Assembly (NCBI GenBank): GCA_900553175.1
Contig: USCH01000039.1
Coordinates: forward strand, 1 to 15,042
Direction of reading: 5' to 3'
Source: an uncultured Alistipes sp.
Lineage (GTDB): Bacteria > Bacteroidota > Bacteroidia > Bacteroidales > Rikenellaceae
Length of the DNA stretch: 15,042 nt
Part shown: piece after piece, positions 14,090 to 15,042 of the stretch
Layout of the letters: each line of letters begins with the position of its first letter
How positions within the stretch are numbered: position 1 is the first letter of the stretch
The notes under the pieces: model-generated
The model's input: the letters and a program-made list of their open reading frames with translations, nothing else
What the model was told of the DNA's origin: nothing
Database searches by the model: none
Translations under genes and position numbers: made by a program

Positions 14090-15042
14090 TCAGCGGTCAA
14101 CCCTCCATATGAGGTAGCACCCTGTGACGAAAGCAATCATATTCGGCAGCCAGACTGCGAGGAATGCAGGCATGAGGTGGCCTTTGCCGAGTGCTTCGAG
14201 GAATGTCATGATCGCATAGTAAAGGAAAATAATGACAACGGAAATGCCGAATCCGACAGAAGAGGAAGATCTCTGCTTCTGTACGCCCAGAGGAGCGCCT
14301 ACGATAGCGAAGACAAAGCTTGCCATCGGCAGGGAGAAGCGGCGGTAGATTTCCATCGTGATGCCTGTGGTGTCAGCATGAGCGGCAGCATAGGCTTTCT
14401 TTGTCAGAAGGAGTTCGCGGATCGTCATTTCATCAAGATCCTTGTTTTCCTTCGGAATATCTTCCGGAGACTGTGCATAAGGAATGGCCTGGCTCTCGAA
14501 GTGCATCATGCGGTCTACACCGTCGCCGGTGAGCTCATAGATGACGCCGTTCGTCATGTACCAGACACCATCCTTCCAGACAGCGGTCGGTGCGTTTTCC
14601 ACTCGGGTGACTTCTTCATTCTGGAATTCCTGGACAGTGATGTTTTCCAGCTGCTTTGTCTGCGGGTCATACTTTCTTGCATAAAGAAGGTGGACAATCT
14701 TGCCGCCCTGCACGTCACGGATGACGACATGGTCGGTCACGCCCGGATTGAGATTCCTTCGGATTTCCACGTTCAGTACGTACTGGTACTCGCTGTTTGT
14801 CCACGGCACGACGTATTCATTGAATGCGACGGCGCAGATGCTGATGGCAAGGGACAAAAGAAAGACCGGCGTAGCCAGGCGCAGGAAACTCTGCCCGGAA
14901 GAACGCATGACAATCAGTTCGCTCGATCCAGACAGGCGAGAGAAACACATAAGGGCGCCTAAAAGGACAGCCATCGGGAATGTGTAGACGACAATTCTCG
15001 GGAGCGCCAGGATGAAAATCTTCAGCGCGGATTCCGAGGATG
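14090..15042 (-). CDS. LptF/LptG family permease, 5' end outside the window
   Basis: About 316 residues are visible. The frame continues without a stop to the right edge (reading SSESALKIFILALPRIVVYTFPM before the first internal Met at 14974), so the N-terminus is missing. The membrane segment with TFPMAVLLGALMCFSRLSGSSELIVMRSSG is typical of YjgP/YjgQ proteins. It is followed by a helix, a periplasmic beta-jellyroll region (roughly from NEYVVPWTNSEYQ to ESQAIPYAQ), and three C-terminal helices ending IAFVTGCYLIWRVDR. LptF and LptG form the membrane part of the ABC transporter LptB2FG, which pulls lipopolysaccharide out of the inner membrane. Presence of an Lpt permease beside Firmicutes-type signals fits the diderm Negativicutes. 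Whether it is LptF, LptG or a single combined form cannot be decided here, so no symbol is given. Confidence 0.88.
   Translation of the reverse strand, partial: SSESALKIFILALPRIVVYTFPMAVLLGALMCFSRLSGSSELIVMRSSGQSFLRLATPVFLLSLAISICAVAFNEYVVPWTNSEYQYVLNVEIRRNLNPGVTDHVVIRDVQGGKIVHLLYARKYDPQTKQLENITVQEFQNEEVTRVENAPTAVWKDGVWYMTNGVIYELTGDGVDRMMHFESQAIPYAQSPEDIPKENKDLDEMTIRELLLTKKAYAAAHADTTGITMEIYRRFSLPMASFVFAIVGAPLGVQKQRSSSSVGFGISVVIIFLYYAIMTFLEALGKGHLMPAFLAVWLPNMIAFVTGCYLIWRVDR

Noticed and set aside
1..15042. CRISPR array, toxin-antitoxin, phage or defence system
   Set aside because: I saw no direct repeat series, transposase, integrase, phage structural gene or defence protein motif on either strand.

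Overview
The window looks like two unrelated bacterial genomes joined inside one tRNA gene. Positions 1 to about 12230 are strongly GC-rich. Gene content and promoter grammar (a perfect TATCTTTG -7 element with an upstream TTTG, and starts without Shine-Dalgarno sites) fit a gut-type member of the Bacteroidota. A Rikenellaceae/Alistipes-like source is my guess and is not proven. Positions from about 12295 to 15042 are less GC-rich, use a classical TTGACG-17-TAAACT promoter and a strong AAGGAGGT ribosome binding site, and carry an lptF/G - DUF3084 - YqgF-like gene order that I associate with Negativicutes (Dialister/Veillonella relatives).

Left part. At the extreme left only the first codons of a leftward gene are seen, behind a good Bacteroidota promoter. 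A 372-base gap (32-403) follows, with a rightward promoter-like site and a rightward hairpin terminator that may frame a short RNA. Then comes one leftward operon of six genes, read from right to left: TolC-like outer membrane channel, lipoprotein periplasmic adaptor, RND permease 1, RND permease 2, a Wzy/O-antigen-ligase-like membrane protein with TPR repeats, and signal peptidase I. Four of the five junctions are ATGA stop/start overlaps and the fifth is a 10-base gap, so the genes are almost certainly co-expressed. The first four genes can build a complete tripartite efflux pump with two different permeases. Why a polymerase/ligase-like protein and a signal peptidase are tied to it is the main biological question here.

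Junction. A tRNA-Pro(TGG) gene at 12226-12298 (minus strand) has perfect D, anticodon and T arms, apart from one G-T pair, but two adjacent mismatches at the inner end of the acceptor stem. That is expected if its 5' part came from one genome and its 3' part from another. The promoter on its 5' side is of Firmicutes type, while the sequence on its 3' side belongs to the Bacteroidota operon. A chimeric metagenome assembly through a conserved tRNA is the simplest explanation.

Right part. Three leftward genes: an LptF/LptG-family permease (5' end cut by the window edge), a DUF3084 protein with two membrane helices and a coiled coil, and a short YqgF/RuvX-like nuclease-fold protein that overlaps it by ATGA. 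I saw no CRISPR array, transposase, phage gene or defence gene. The efflux operon with its two appended genes and the candidate small RNA are the best leads for new biology.
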